Assembly (NCBI GenBank): GCA_010909165.1
Contig: MU008175.1
Span: 558,001-622,000, forward strand
Direction of reading: 5' to 3'
DNA from: Anthoceros angustus
Lineage: Eukaryota; Streptophyta; Anthocerotopsida; Anthocerotales; Anthocerotaceae
Length of the DNA stretch: 64,000 nucleotides
A model generated the notes under the pieces. The model made no database searches. It saw nothing but the letters and a program-made list of their open reading frames with translations, and was not told the origin of the DNA. The translations under genes and the position numbers were made by a program. Of the stretch, positions 31,765 to 43,885 are shown piece by piece (the first letter of the stretch is position 1; the number at the start of each line of letters is the position of its first letter).

Positions 31765-33090
31765 TGGCGGGCTGGGCTGGATGCGCGCTGGCTGCTCTGG
31801 ATATCCAGTCGAGACTTCCTCTCACTGCAGCGTGCCGGCTGATCGAGACCTTGTCAGGCCTACAGGATACGAAATGAGCGTGGCGCAAGTACGTCAGCAG
31901 GGTCAGCTCGCTGAAGCCGTGGAGGCCGTGATTCTGGTTCTCACAGGTTGCCACATTTTGTATTTTACGTTGTTCTGAATGGCTGGATAAGAAGGATTTG
32001 CGGCTGATGTAGATGTCTCATTCAGGTTCAAGGATTCTGTGTGGTTGTGTTCAATATAGTACCAAGCCAGATGCCTTCACGTGGTCTGCAATTATTTGTG
32101 CGCATGCAAAGCAAGACAAGACAAGAAGGCTATGCAACCGAATTGTCGGATGCGCAGGTCAAGTTTGAAGCCAAATGGCGATGTAAAGCTTGCAGCAGCT
32201 CTGCAGGCTTGTGCAAGGAGTAGAGTAGAAATCTGGGCAGCCGGTGCATGCTGATGTCGTGGCTAACGGCGTTGAGGCTCATTGGTTTGTCTGCAATTGC
32301 TTGGTGGACATGAGTGTGGCAGTTTGGCAGAAGCTCGAAGAGTGTTTGACGTGTGCGTCAGAAAGATGTGGTGACCTGCTGGAATGCTATGATAGCAGGT
32401 TATTCCAAACAAGGCAAAGGTAAGGAAGCCCTGAGTGTTTTAGTGCTACGCAAGATGAAGGCATGGCTCCACCTGATTCTGTGACCTTTGTGTGCCTGCT
32501 GGAGGCATGTGCAAGCAGCGGCACGCAGGAAGGGAGAGCAGCTTCATTCAAATAAGAGAACGAGGATTTCAGCTCATGCTTTTGTAGCCAGCAGTTCGGT
32601 AAACATGTATGCAATCTGCGGTGTCTAGAGGATACTCAAGGAGTGTTTGACCGACTTGGTGAGAAGAATGTGGTGACGTGGAATGCCATTATAACAGGAT
32701 ACTCCGAGCAGGAGGCTCACGCACTGCTCGGAGTATCCTGGTCTTTACAGGGCTATGTAAGGAGAGAGATTCGGTACGCCCAATTCTGTCACGTTTGTGT
32801 GCCTTCTGCACGCATGTACAACTGTTCGGAACCAAGCTTTGAAGAAAGGGAAGGATATTCATGCACAAATTAGAGAACACAGACATGAAGAGGATCCATT
32901 TGTAGCTAACAGCTTGATTCACATGTATGCGAAGTGCGGCAGCCCAGAGGATGCTGAGGGTGTGTCGACCGGACTTGATCAGAAAGGTAGTGACGTAGAA
33001 TACCATGATGCCAGCAGATTCAGTGCAGCAGATGGGCAGGAAGCCCTTAGTCTCCACAGAGCAACATCAAGAGACTTACATCGATACCAT
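31765..33090 (+). pseudogene. PPR pseudogene, copy 2
   Basis: The unit-2 copy of the plus-strand PPR pseudogene at 26015-27345, including the inverted repeat. It carries additional small deletions (for example a shortened (T)n, and a changed segment at about 32740-32760). Confidence 0.85.
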
Positions 33091-33849
33091 GCTTGAAACC
33101 TATACCGTGTCGAATGCAAAACCAAATTTACACCTCTTGCAACCGGGGTAAGGTTGAGTAAAGCTAAAAGCCCTGGAAGCAAGCAAAGATGCAGAATATA
33201 CTGCAGGCTGTTGAATCATTTAACATTGCAGAATGTACTGCAGGCTGTTGAAATAGTCAATCTGTAGCCAGGCTGTTGAATCATGCAACATTCCCTCTTC
33301 AGATTGCAGGAGTGATCTCTCACAGCCGTTAGCAAAGTTGCTCAATTCCTTGTGTTGGAGTTTTATGTTCCCATGTGGCGTAGTCTAGGAAGTAACGAAG
33401 GTGTCAATCGGGCTTGACACCGTGAACTCACGGCTGTAACATCTGCCCGCCAGCAGCAGCCTCTTCGCACGGTGTTCTGTTGCCAGTTGTTGGCCATGAA
33501 AGCTCCATATACATACCCGTAAGGAAAGCCTTCCCATATGAGCAAATCGGGAGGCGGGTGCCACCACCATTGCTAGACACTGCGGGTGGAAGCCCTGAAA
33601 ACCTGCAGGAACGTGTTGATGGGGAGGACCGGGAATGGAGGAATTGGCTGATATGGCTAAAAGTTTGAATATGCGCTCGAGGCAGAACAGCTTGCAGAGA
33701 CTCCCAAGCTCAAGGTTACCCCAAAGGCAGGGGAAGAGATGTGAGAGCAGGGCTATCATCGTCGTCTTTTTTGGGCACAACGTGATCAGATGTCGCAGAG
33801 ATCCTTATTCATTCCTTCACACTCTAGAAATACTTTTCATACCTTGGAC

Positions 33850-36437
33850 CAAAAACTATGCACGTGTCCGTCCATGTCTGTCCAGCAGCTCTGGCCTGGC
33901 TGCTTCCAGGCCCTGGTTCTTCACTCTCTTGGCTTGCATCTGCTCTGCTTGCTCCCACATCTGGGCATTGGTGTATATGTTTGACATCGCCACATATGCT
34001 GCAGCATCCTTCTTGTCAACTTCACCGCCTGGAGGAAAGCATGGTATCCCAACCCGCGTTGCTCCACTTATGACAAGCACCCAATAGAGCGTGCCATACT
34101 GCAGCAGTAGGCAGCACAGGCATTGTCCTTATCATAACTATTGCCTCATCCAAATGGCCTGCACGGCCCAGTAGATCCACCATGCATGTGTAATGCTCCA
34201 CTGTAGGAGTGATGCCGTGGTGGCAGCTCATAGCCTGAAAGTACTCTTTCCCTTGTCCACCAAACCTGCATGGCTACATAATGTTAGAACACTGAGAAAC
34301 GGATGCCAATAGGCTGGCCGCCAGCCTCTTCCATTCTCTGACCAAGTTAAAGACCGCTTCACTGTCTCCTTGACAGGCGTAGCCTGCAATCAGTGCACTC
34401 CACGTGACAACGTCTCTTTCCACCACCGCATCAAACAACTGCTGTGCATCAACCAGGTTCCTGGACTTCCATACATGTTTATCAAACTGCTGGCTACAAA
34501 CGCATCACCTTGAAGTCCTTGTTCTTCAATCTGTGCATGTAGCCGCCTTCCTACATGCAACGCTGCAACATTTGCACATGCAGGAGGCACACAAATGTCA
34601 CGGAATTTGGTACAGCAATGCCCGATTCTTGCATAGCGCTGTACAGATGAAGGGCTTCCTCCCCATGCCCTGCGAATACCCTGCAATTAGAGAAGTCCAT
34701 GTCACCACATCTTTTAGAACAAGTCCATCAAACACTCTCTGAGCATCTTCCAAGCTCCCACACTTTGCATACATGTTTACCAAGCTGCTGGCTACAAACA
34801 TATCAGCTTGATATCCCCGCTCCCTAATTTGTGCATGAAGCTGTTTTCCCATCTCCAATGCGGGGCTGCCCTCAGCTGCACATGCTACCAGCAGGCACAC
34901 AAATGTCACAGAATTGGGTGCAATGCCCTCATCTTGCATAGCACTGTACAGGCAGAGTGCTTCCTGACCCATGCCATGTTGGCAATACCTGCAATCAAAG
35001 CAGTCCATGTCACAACATCCTTTTGCCTAAGTTCGTAAAACACCCTCTTCGCATCTTCTAGGCTGCCACACTTTGCATACATGTCCACCAAACTGTTGGC
35101 TACCAACGATCAGCCTCAAGTCCCTGTTCTCTAATTTTCATGAAGCTGCTTTCCCTCCCCAAAGCTAGTATTCCAGCACTTGCACATAACTGCAGGAGGC
35201 ACACAAATGTCACAGAATTGCGCCTTCTTCTTGCATGATAGTGTAGAGACGAGGGCCTGGGCTCTTGCCCTGCTCGGCATATCCTGCTATCATGGCGTTC
35301 CACGTCACTGTATCTTTTTTACCAGCCCTATCAAACACCCTCTGAGCATCCTCTAAGCTGCCACACTTTGCATACATGTTTATCAAACTGTTGGTCACAA
35401 ACATATCATTTTCATGCCCTCTTTCTTTGATGTCTGCATGAAGTTTCCTCCCCTCCTCTAATGCGGGCCTCCCCACACTTGCACATGCCTGCAGGAGGCA
35501 CACAAATGTGAGAGAATTGGGTATAGCAAGGCCTTCTTCTTGCATAGCAATGTAAAGACTAAGAGTTTTTTCGCCCCGGCTGTGCTGGGAATATCCAGCC
35601 ATTAAGGCAGTCCATGTGACCACATCTTTGGCACCAAGTCCATCAAATACTCAAGGGCGTCCTCAAGGCTGCACACTTTACATACATTTACCAAGCTGTT
35701 GGCAATGGACACATCAGCTAAATGTCCTCCTTCTGATTTGTGCATGAAGCTGCTTTCCTGGTCCAAAGCATCACGAGACTTGCACATGCCTGGAGGAGAC
35801 AGGCACGTCATAGAATCAGGTAAAGCAGTGCCTCCTTCCTGCATAAGACTGTACAGATGAAGGGCTTCCTGGCCCATGCCCTGTTGGGAATACCCTGCTA
35901 TCATGATATTCCATGTCAGCACATCTTTTGACCAAGTCTGTCAAACGCCTCCGAGCAGCTTCAAGGTTGCCACACTTTGCATACATGTTTACCAAACTGT
36001 TAGCTACAAACACATCAGCTTCATGTCCTCCTTCTCTAATTTGCACATGAAGCTGCTTCCCTTCTCCAAAGCTGGGCTGCCCACACTTGCACATGCCTGC
36101 AGGAGGCACACAAATGTCACAGAATCGGGTACAACCATCCCTTCTTCTTGCATTACCCTGTAGAGATAAAGGGCTTCCTGGCCCATGCCCTGCTGGGAAT
36201 AACCTGCAATAAGAGAAGTCCACGTCACAACCTCCTTCTGATGAAGACCGTTAAACACTGCCTGAGCATCTTCCAAGCCACCGCACTTGCACATAACTGC
36301 AGGAGGCACACAAATGTCACAGAATTGGGTCGAGGCCTCTTCTTGCATGATAGTGTAGAGGGCTTCGGGCTCTTGCCCTGCTCGGCATATCCTGCTATCA
36401 TGGCGTTCCACGTCACTGTATCTTTTTACCAGCCCTA
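33850..36437 (-). pseudogene. Frameshifted 3' part of giant PPR gene, copy B
   Basis: Continues the gene at 36438-39866 downstream. The PPR units and the E/E+ end (VEHYTCMVDLLGRAGHLDEA, then HSFLV) are those of copy A, but the frame is broken many times by small deletions. At about 36283 the sequence jumps back by about 1.1 kb, so several PPR units are repeated before the array reaches its C-terminal end near 33850. If the breaks are real, the gene is dead beyond 36438; if they are sequence errors, a far longer protein exists. Confidence 0.8.
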
Positions 36438-37395
36438 TCAAACACCCTCTGAGCATCCTCTGCTGCCACACTTTGCATACATGTTTATCAAACTGTTGGT
36501 CACAAACATATCATTTTCATGCCCTTCTTTGATGTCTGCATGAAGTTTCCTCCCCTCTCTAATGCGGGCCTCCCACACTTGCACATGCCTGCAGGAGGCA
36601 CAAATGTGAATTGGGTATATGAGGCCTTCTTCTTGCATAGCAATGTAAAGACTAAGAGTTTTTTCGCCCCGGCTGTGCTGGGAATATCCAGCCATTAAGG
36701 CAGTCCATGTGACCACATCTTTGGCACCAAGTCCATCAAATACTCTCTGGGCGTCCTCAAGGCTGCCACACTTTACATACATGTTTACCAAGCTGTTGGC
36801 AATGGACACATCAGCTAAATGTCCTCCTTCTCTGATTTGTGCATGAAGCTGCTTTCCCTGGTCCAAAGCTGGGTCACGCAGACTTGCACATGCCTGGAGG
36901 AGACAGACGAACGTCATAGAATCAGGTAAAGCAGTGCCTCCTTCCTGCATAAGACTGTACAGATGAAGGGCTTCCTGGCCCATGCCCTGTTGGGAATACC
37001 CTGCTATCATGATATTCCATGTCAGCACATCTTTTTGACCAAGTCTGTCAAACGCTCTCCGAGCAGCTTCAAGGTTGCCACACTTTGCATACATGTTTAC
37101 CAAACTGTTAGCTACAAACACATCAGCTTCATGTCCTCCTTCTCTAATTTGCACATGAAGCTGCTTCCCCTTCTCCAAAGCTGGGCTGCCCACACTTGCA
37201 CATGCCTGCAGGAGGCACACAAATGTCACAGAATCGGTACAACCATCCCTTCTTCTTGCATTACCTGTAGAGATAAGGGCTTCCTGGCCCATGCCCTGCT
37301 GGGAATAACCTGCAATAAGAGAAGTCCACGTCACAACCTCCTTCTGATGAAGACCGTTAAACACTGCCTGAGCATCTTCCAAGCCACCGCACTTT
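35176..37395. repeat. Nested 1.1-kb tandem duplication of PPR units
   Basis: 35176-36288 repeats about 36283-37395. The junction at 36283 lies in the word GCACTT, shared by both parental sites (37389 and 35176). Unit 1 has this segment once (about 29470-30600), so the event is confined to unit 2. Confidence 0.85.
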
Positions 37396-39866
37396 GCATA
37401 CATGTTCACCAATCCGCTGGCTATAAACATATCCGATTGATGTCCTCCTTCATAGATTTGTGCATGAAGATGCCTCCCTTCCACCAAAGCTGTGGTCCCC
37501 ATGCTTGCACATGCCTGCAGGAGAGACACAAATGTTGCGGAATTGGGTAAACTAGTGCCATTTTCTTGCATCACACTGTACAGACGAAGGGCTTCCTGCC
37601 AGACTCCCTGCTGGGAATATCCTGCTATCATGGCATTCCATGTCAGCACATCCTTTTGACGGCCATTAAACACAGTCTGAGCTTCCAAGCTGCCACACTT
37701 TGAATACATATTTACTAAGCTGCTGGCTAGAAATGCATCCACTTGATGTCCTCGATCATTAATTTGCGCATGAAGCTCCTTCCCCTTCTCCAAACCAGGG
37801 ATGCCCATGCTTGCACATGCCTGCAGGAGGCATGCAAATGTCACAGAATCAGGTGAAGCACCACCCTTGTCTTCCATATGGCCATAGAGACAAAGGGCTT
37901 CCTGACCCATGCCCTGCTGAGAATATCCTGCTATCATGGTATTCCATGTCACCACGTCCTTTTGACTAAGTCCATTAAACACTCCCTGAGCATCCTCCAA
38001 GCTGCCACACTTTATATACATATTCACCAGACTGTTTCCTACAAACAAGTCAGTTTGATGTCCTCCTTCTCTAATTTGCGCATGAAGCTTCTTCCCACTC
38101 TCCAAAGCTGAGTGGCCCATGCTTGCACATGCCTGCAGGAGGCTCACAAATGTCACAGAATCGGGTGCAACGAGGACATCCTGCATAGCCTTATAGAGAC
38201 GCAGGGCTTCCTGGCCCATGCCCTGCTGAGAATATCCTGCTATCATGGCGTTCCACGTCACCACATCCTTGTGAGCAAGTTCATCAAACACGCTTTTAGC
38301 ATCTTCCAAGCTGCCACACTTGGCGTACATGGTCACCAAACTGTTGGCCACAGTTAAAACCGCTTGATGTCCTCGCTCTCTAATTTGTGCATGAAGCTCC
38401 TTTCCCTTCTCCAAAGCTGGACTTCCCATACTTGCACATGCCTGCAGAAGGCATAGAAATGTCACAGAATTGGGAACAATGACGTCATCATTCTGCATAC
38501 TCATGTACAGAAGGAAGGCTTCGTGGACCATGCCCTGCTGGGAATACCCTGCAATCATGGAATTCCACGATACCAAATCTTTTTGACGGAGCCCGTCAAA
38601 TACAGCCTGAGCATCCTCTAGGCCGCCACACTTTGCATACATGTTTACCAGACCATTGCAAACGGACACATCAGTTTGATGTCCTCGTTCTCTAATGTGT
38701 GCATGAAGCTCCTTCCCCTTCTCCAACGCCAGGGTGCCTACACTTCCACAAGCCTGAAGGAGGCACACAAACGTCACAACATCCGGTGCGACAATGCCTT
38801 CATCTTGCATAACCCTGTACAGACTCAAAGCTTCCTGTCCCTGGCCGTGCTGGGAATACCCTCCTATCATGGCATTCCACGTTACCACATTTTTCTTCCC
38901 AAGCCCGTCAAACACACCCCGAGCATTCTCTAAGGTGCCACACTTTGCATACATGTCTACCAAGCCACTACAAACGAACAAGTCAGGCTCAACGCCACTG
39001 GCCAACACATCAGCATGCACCTGCTGCCCCGTCCCCAAGTCTGATCCCCTTGCACAAGCCTGGAGAGCTGTCACAAACACATGGCCATCTGACTTCACAC
39101 CTGACCTGCGCATCCGATGATACAGTTCTACAGCCTGCTTGTCTTGTCCATATTTGACATGCGCAGAAATGATGGCAGACCAGGTGAATGCATCCGGGTT
39201 TCCAACCACTGCAAACACATCCATCGCGTCTTGCAACCTGCCATGAGAAGCATACATTCGCAGGATATGGTTGCCAAGGAACGTGTCCGATTCGTACCCC
39301 TTTACCACCGCAAAAGCATGCAGGCGACGACCCAGAACAAGATCCTTCTGGACAACACATTTCTTCAGGACAGTATAAAACAGAGATCTGGAAACACGAC
39401 CATCTGTCTGCACCAGAACTCCCAGAGCCTCAACACCCTCAGTCACATGACCCTGATCACACAGCTCGCGCACGGTTTCAGCCGATACGCCCCTTTCATA
39501 TCCTGCGGGCCTGCAAGGGGTAGGATCATCCGGCAAGCTCCACCTGGATTTAGAATCACCAGGACCTATCGCCCACCAAGGTATTGGGTCCCAAGACACT
39601 TGTGGCCGGGAAGGCCCGTCCCCAGCCAGGCATGCTCTTCCACGGGCAGGCTTTCTTGCAACGGTGCTGCACCTGGCTGTTCGATGCTTTGCCAGTGGCT
39701 GGTTTCTGAACATCAGGTAAGCTGGAGCTCTTCCTACGATTCCTGATACCAAGCTCCAGCCAACCATGGCTCGCTGGAGCACGTCCCGGGGGACCGACAG
39801 GAGTACGATCTCAGCATGGCGAGAGCTGCAGCCTGCGTCTGCAAGCCTAAATTTGGACAGGCTCAC
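36438..39866 (-). CDS. Giant PLS-class PPR protein, 5' part (frame closes early)
   Basis: 1142 codons, intronless. A leader of about 165 residues resembles that of the PPR gene at 20465 (CRPAGYERGVSAETVRELC; FLGNHILRMYASHGRLQDAM). About nine PLS triplets follow ([46 protein letters not shown]). The frame ends in NMYAKCGSRGCSEGV, inside a PPR unit, because of a frameshift; homologous sequence continues to 33850. Near 37230-37280 three single-base losses in homopolymers together keep the frame but scramble about 14 residues relative to copy A. It is expected to act in organelle RNA processing. As it stands it lacks E and DYW domains. Confidence 0.8.
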   Translation of the reverse strand: MSLSKFRLADAGCSSRHAEIVLLSVPRDVLQRAMVGWSLVSGIVGRAPAYLMFRNQPLAKHRTARCSTVARKPARGRACLAGDGPSRPQVSWDPIPWWAIGPGDSKSRWSLPDDPTPCRPAGYERGVSAETVRELCDQGHVTEGVEALGVLVQTDGRVSRSLFYTVLKKCVVQKDLVLGRRLHAFAVVKGYESDTFLGNHILRMYASHGRLQDAMDVFAVVGNPDAFTWSAIISAHVKYGQDKQAVELYHRMRRSGVKSDGHVFVTALQACARGSDLGTGQQVHADVLASGVEPDLFVCSGLVDMYAKCGTLENARGVFDGLGKKNVVTWNAMIGGYSQHGQGQEALSLYRVMQDEGIVAPDVVTFVCLLQACGSVGTLALEKGKELHAHIRERGHQTDVSVCNGLVNMYAKCGGLEDAQAVFDGLRQKDLVSWNSMIAGYSQQGMVHEAFLLYMSMQNDDVIVPNSVTFLCLLQACASMGSPALEKGKELHAQIRERGHQAVLTVANSLVTMYAKCGSLEDAKSVFDELAHKDVVTWNAMIAGYSQQGMGQEALRLYKAMQDVLVAPDSVTFVSLLQACASMGHSALESGKKLHAQIREGGHQTDLFVGNSLVNMYIKCGSLEDAQGVFNGLSQKDVVTWNTMIAGYSQQGMGQEALCLYGHMEDKGGASPDSVTFACLLQACASMGIPGLEKGKELHAQINDRGHQVDAFLASSLVNMYSKCGSLEAQTVFNGRQKDVLTWNAMIAGYSQQGVWQEALRLYSVMQENGTSLPNSATFVSLLQACASMGTTALVEGRHLHAQIYEGGHQSDMFIASGLVNMYAKCGGLEDAQAVFNGLHQKEVVTWTSLIAGYSQQGMGQEALISTGNARRRDGCTDSVTFVCLLQACASVGSPALEKGKQLHVQIREGGHEADVFVANSLVNMYAKCGNLEAARRAFDRLGQKDVLTWNIMIAGYSQQGMGQEALHLYSLMQEGGTALPDSMTFVCLLQACASLRDPALDQGKQLHAQIREGGHLADVSIANSLVNMYVKCGSLEDAQRVFDGLGAKDVVTWTALMAGYSQHSRGEKTLSLYIAMQEEGLIYPIHICASCRHVQVWEARIREGRKLHADIKEGHENDMFVTNSLINMYAKCGSRGCSEGV

Positions 39867-41110
39867 TGCAGCATCGTGAGCACTGACACCGTTGTTGGTG
39901 GCCCAAGGTTGGTTGAAACTGCCAGGATTCTTTCAGTGAACTTGAACATCTCTCAGCACCTGAGGCCATCTCCAGTTGGAGCGACTGGAGATGGCCCTAT
40001 GTCAATTCATCTCTGTTCACCATGCATACTGCAAATGATTTACACTGACAGGCAGCATAGAACGAACTGTCGGAACAAGATAGCCTCGTGGACCCTGTTT
40101 TGGCCATTACACTGGGAAGAACAGATTACACTCGTCTGGGACGCATAGCCCCGTTGTGCCCTGACGAGGCCCCCATTAAAGTCGATGGTCATCATACAAG
40201 CCAATCGAGAGATACCCATGCTAATGTGAGTAAATACCCGTGTATGTAAATACGAAGTTTTCTCAACTGGCTGGGCTAGAATTTTTAAAAGCCGAACGGA
40301 TGAATGAAATGGTGAGCCGTTCTGTTTGAGCTGTGATTTGTTCCCAAGATAGTGATCCGGGCACCCAGCTTAGGCAAAACATGAGCTGCCTTTTTTTACG
40401 AAGAATTAAGCCAAGGCTAGATCCTAGGTATGACAAGAAATCATGTTAAGGTTGTGGGTATTCTGGGGTTAAGGATACATGGAAAGTAGGGTTAAGGATA
40501 CATGGAAAGTAGGGTTACAGATGCAAAGCATAGCAAAGCAAACTTAGGTGCTGTTTTCTTTCTGGCGGTAGGGATGCAGTTAGAGATCCAAGATTTATTA
40601 GATGTTGGATGAGATTTTCGATAAGACATTCTGGAACATAGTTCGCCAACTCACCGCGCCCTTCCTAATATACGGCTTTTCACGATGCATATATTGGTGT
40701 GGATAGAATCACCCATTTCGTTTTATATAAAGATTCCTTGTCTATTTGTAAAAGAAAAGATATTAAAATATCTTAAAACTTTGTAAGCCTTAGAAATACC
40801 TGAGTCCATTACTTTCATTTTCTCGAAGATTGTTCACAAATATCTTTTATTTTCTACTATTTATTTTACGTTTTATTCTCTCAAAACTTCTTACTACTTT
40901 GGATAGTTAATGCATTATGCTGAACATTCATAAAGGTTGATGAGGATTTAGACAGTTTGAGGTTTGAAATAATAGAAATTGTAAGTCAAGTACAAATGGG
41001 AATGTATGATACATTTTGAATAGTATTTCTCAAGCTCATGCTGTAGATCTTATACTCTCATAGGGCCATTCACCAATCAACATTGTTTGAGAGACACTCA
41101 TGAAAACAAC
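39867..41110. other. Upstream region of the PPR gene and AT-rich spacer; no gene
   Basis: 39867-40150 is GC-balanced and probably holds the PPR promoter. From about 40,500 composition becomes AT-rich. A 24-bp tandem (gggttaaggatacatgg...) occurs at 40467-40515. No coding recognised. Confidence 0.5.
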
Positions 41111-41760
41111 ATGAAAGGCAACAATCGTTGTTATCAACATATGAATCTCATGATGGTATCAGTGTTAGTTATTATCACCAAACTTCATTTTGCAGAAGGT
41201 AATTAATTTGTGTTTTAGTATGAATACGTTTCAAGGTCCCATGTGATCTTGTGTTCACTTGTGTTTAGCTCCTGTACCTATCATAAATTTGACTGATTAA
41301 GAGGTTATATGCTTAGCACTTGACTAATTAATAAGCTACATGCCTAACATGGTTCAATGTGAAACTACATTAGACTGACAAAGTATTGAATTCAAGCACA
41401 GTAATTGACTCCTTCAAGATTGCAGGTGAATGTAACGTGTACCCATATACTATCATGCGAGGTATACCTCAAGCTGATACCACTACTCATAGCTTAGTTC
41501 AATGTAATGAGTTTTGCAACAAAGAACAATGCCTAGTATTTACCTTCAACAAAGAAGGTTCATGTATATTATTTCCGAGTATTTCTTCTGACCCACAACG
41601 TGATGACATAACAACAACTGTTACTAAGATAGGTAAGTATCAGTTGAACAAGAAAGCCTTGAATATGTTCGTGCAATTGTTTGAAATCACCTAGTGTATT
41701 GATCTGCTCTAACTTTTTGTAGATCCAAATGACACTTGCGTAACATGGAAGGTGTTTTGA
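41111..41760 (+). CDS. Small secreted six-cysteine PAN/Apple-like protein 1 (three exons)
   Basis: Exons are 41111-41198 (an ATG at 41141 is an equally good start), 41426-41632 (207 nt) and 41723-41760 (38 nt); both introns are phase 1 with GT-AG ends. From the 41141 start the protein is 100 residues. Exon 1 is a signal peptide (MNLMMVSVLVIITKLHFAE). Exon 2 carries five cysteines and exon 3 the sixth (DTCVTWKVF, stop). The spacing C-x23-C-x3-C-x4-C-x10-C-x28-C and the strings SLVQCNEFC and CLVFTF fit a PAN/Apple domain, whose six cysteines normally pair 1-6, 2-5 and 3-4. Such domains bind proteins or sugars; standing alone with a signal peptide suggests an extracellular ligand-like role (inference). 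Two paralogs follow in tandem. Confidence 0.85.
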
Positions 41761-42521
41761 AAGAAACAAAGTATGAATAAAAATCTTCTATTACTAGTAA
41801 TTTGTACAAAATAAATAGAGAGATTAATTATGTATTAGTCCTTCAAAATATTTCCTAATGCACGTTTTAGTAGAGTTATATATTATCATGCATCTAAATA
41901 AATATAAAATATATACTATAATAATTAACATCAATTTAAATATACATCAGTTTCTTTTGCTCCTATGATAAATAAAGAGACTAAAAACATGATATAACAT
42001 TATAAATCTTACAATTCAAAAAATTTTATATAAAGCATTTCCTAAATTGTAGACAGAAGTTCGGATATTTAATTTTGAGACGTATAATTAAAATATTTAA
42101 TTTAATATCTTAATATTTTTATTTTTATTATTCTAGAATCTAACTTTTTTCCGTTTTAGACTACTTTGTGCTTTATGAACTTGGATTGGAGTGCAATAGA
42201 AAGCAACAAATTAGAGTTATACGAGTTCGAGATAACTTCTCGATTGTATACTAGCCAAATTAAAAGAATGAGTGTTGAAGTATATTCTTTGTGCTGATAG
42301 TAATAGCTTAAAGGGAATTTCTAGTTTTACATTATCTAAGCATCTTTTTCAGATATCGATCTAGATATTTTCTACAAAAATGGGTTCATCCCGTCTCATC
42401 TCTACGTGTACAATAAAACGGTAGGACTCTATTTAGACGACATTTCATTCACTCATGTGATATTGTTTGCAGGATAATTGAATAGATTATTTAACTCAAT
42501 TTTATATCATTACCAACCAAT
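41761..42521. other. AT-rich spacer between PAN-like genes 1 and 2
   Basis: Strongly AT-rich, with no coding, no further PAN exon and no recognised element. Confidence 0.5.
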
Positions 42522-43071
42522 ATGAAAGAATGTCGAAGTAGTGATCACATAAAGTTTGGAGTTAAACAAGCTTTAATTTTTTTTATTATTATATCATATG
42601 CAAAACGTTTACAAGGTAGCTTTTAATAACAATGAATATGATTAATCTACTAGAAACTATAAGATTTTAAACTCAATCCATCATGTAAACAAAAATAAGA
42701 GCGAATAACTTGTATGTTGGATGATCAATGCAGGGGAATGTAATGTATATTTATACACGACAATGACTGGTATTCCTAGTTCAAGTGCTTGGACGGATAC
42801 TATAAAAAGATGTAATGAATTTTGTCATGAATATCAGTGTCTAGTATACACATTTAACTCCTTCGGCACTTGCATTGTCTTTGATCAAATTTCATCTGTC
42901 CCTGAAAAAGATCCTAATACAACTACTGTAACAAAACTTGGTAAGTATTCTTCCGCATTAGCACAATTAAATTACATTGAATATTGATGGAATGTTCATG
43001 CGTAATAATCGATAATTACATATCATATTGTAGACTATCACGACCTTTGTTCAGTATGGAAACTCTATTAA
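42522..43071 (+). CDS. Small secreted six-cysteine PAN/Apple-like protein 2 (three exons)
   Basis: Exons: 42522-42615 (94 nt), 42734-42940 (207 nt) and 43034-43071 (38 nt). All splice sites are GT-AG and phase 1, and the sum of 339 nt gives 112 residues. Exon 1 encodes a basic start and a hydrophobic core (ALIFFIIISYA), a probable signal peptide. The middle and last exons have exactly the same lengths and cysteine spacing as the neighbours, with only about half the residues shared with gene 1 (for example TVTKLG, CLVYTF, LCSVWKLY). Conserved frame and cysteines despite divergence argue for a functional gene. Confidence 0.82.
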
Positions 43072-43885
43072 AAGAAACGCGCACTTGTTTTGGGAATATT
43101 TGAAGCTCTTGAGTTTTACAACTTAAACACGGGTAAATAGTTTTTCCATATAAGTATATACACCTATGTATGATTTAAATCAATCTCTTCAAATGACCGT
43201 TCATTAACTTTTACTTTTTGTATTGTATACTTGGAACTTTTTGAAATATAGTTTTTGCTAAAAATAGGAGAGAGGTCCAAGTCTTCATATCTATTTCCAT
43301 CAAAAAATGAGCCTCACATTTGAAATCTCCAAAAAGGAAGCTCATATGGCTGTTGTCCTCAAGAACACAAACACAACAATTACATATGTTGTCATGCCTT
43401 CTTGTCCTTCCAACCTATAATCTCTCTAAAAACTCGACGTCAACCAACATCGTTGCAAAAAAGCAACAATATACCACAATCCATGAGCACATTAATTTAT
43501 CCAAGAATTCCTTTTATGCTACAATATTTTAATTATTTATTTTATGTCACTTGGAAATGTGTTTTCTTGTTTTGGACCAATAAGTTCCTCACATATTGGA
43601 TTCTATTGATAGAAACCATATTCTAGTGCAAATACTCAACTGAAATATGCTATTTTGAATAAAATAACTCTACGGAATTTTTGAATATTTTTGAAAATGT
43701 AAGTCCTTCTCACTTGAAGGTTTTATGAACCGTCATTTGCAAATTTTCTTGGAACAAGATCTTTTAACAGTATTGCGAGCTTGAAAACGGTGAAACTGAT
43801 TACTAGTTCAATCTTCATCTCTTGATCAATTTGAAACCCATCCATTGTGGAATAAGAAGACATTGCAATTCGATTTGACTTATCT
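43072..43885. other. AT-rich spacer between PAN-like genes 2 and 3
   Basis: AT-rich. Short open frames at 43320-43626 show no similarity to the PAN exons and are not supported. Confidence 0.5.

Larger units (their letters stand above)
31468..38257. repeat. Tandem duplication, unit 2 (about 6.8 kb)
   Basis: Direct copy of 25710-31471. It is longer because of an internal 1.1-kb duplication (35176-37395). Apart from that, it differs mainly by many 1-10 base deletions. Confidence 0.93.
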
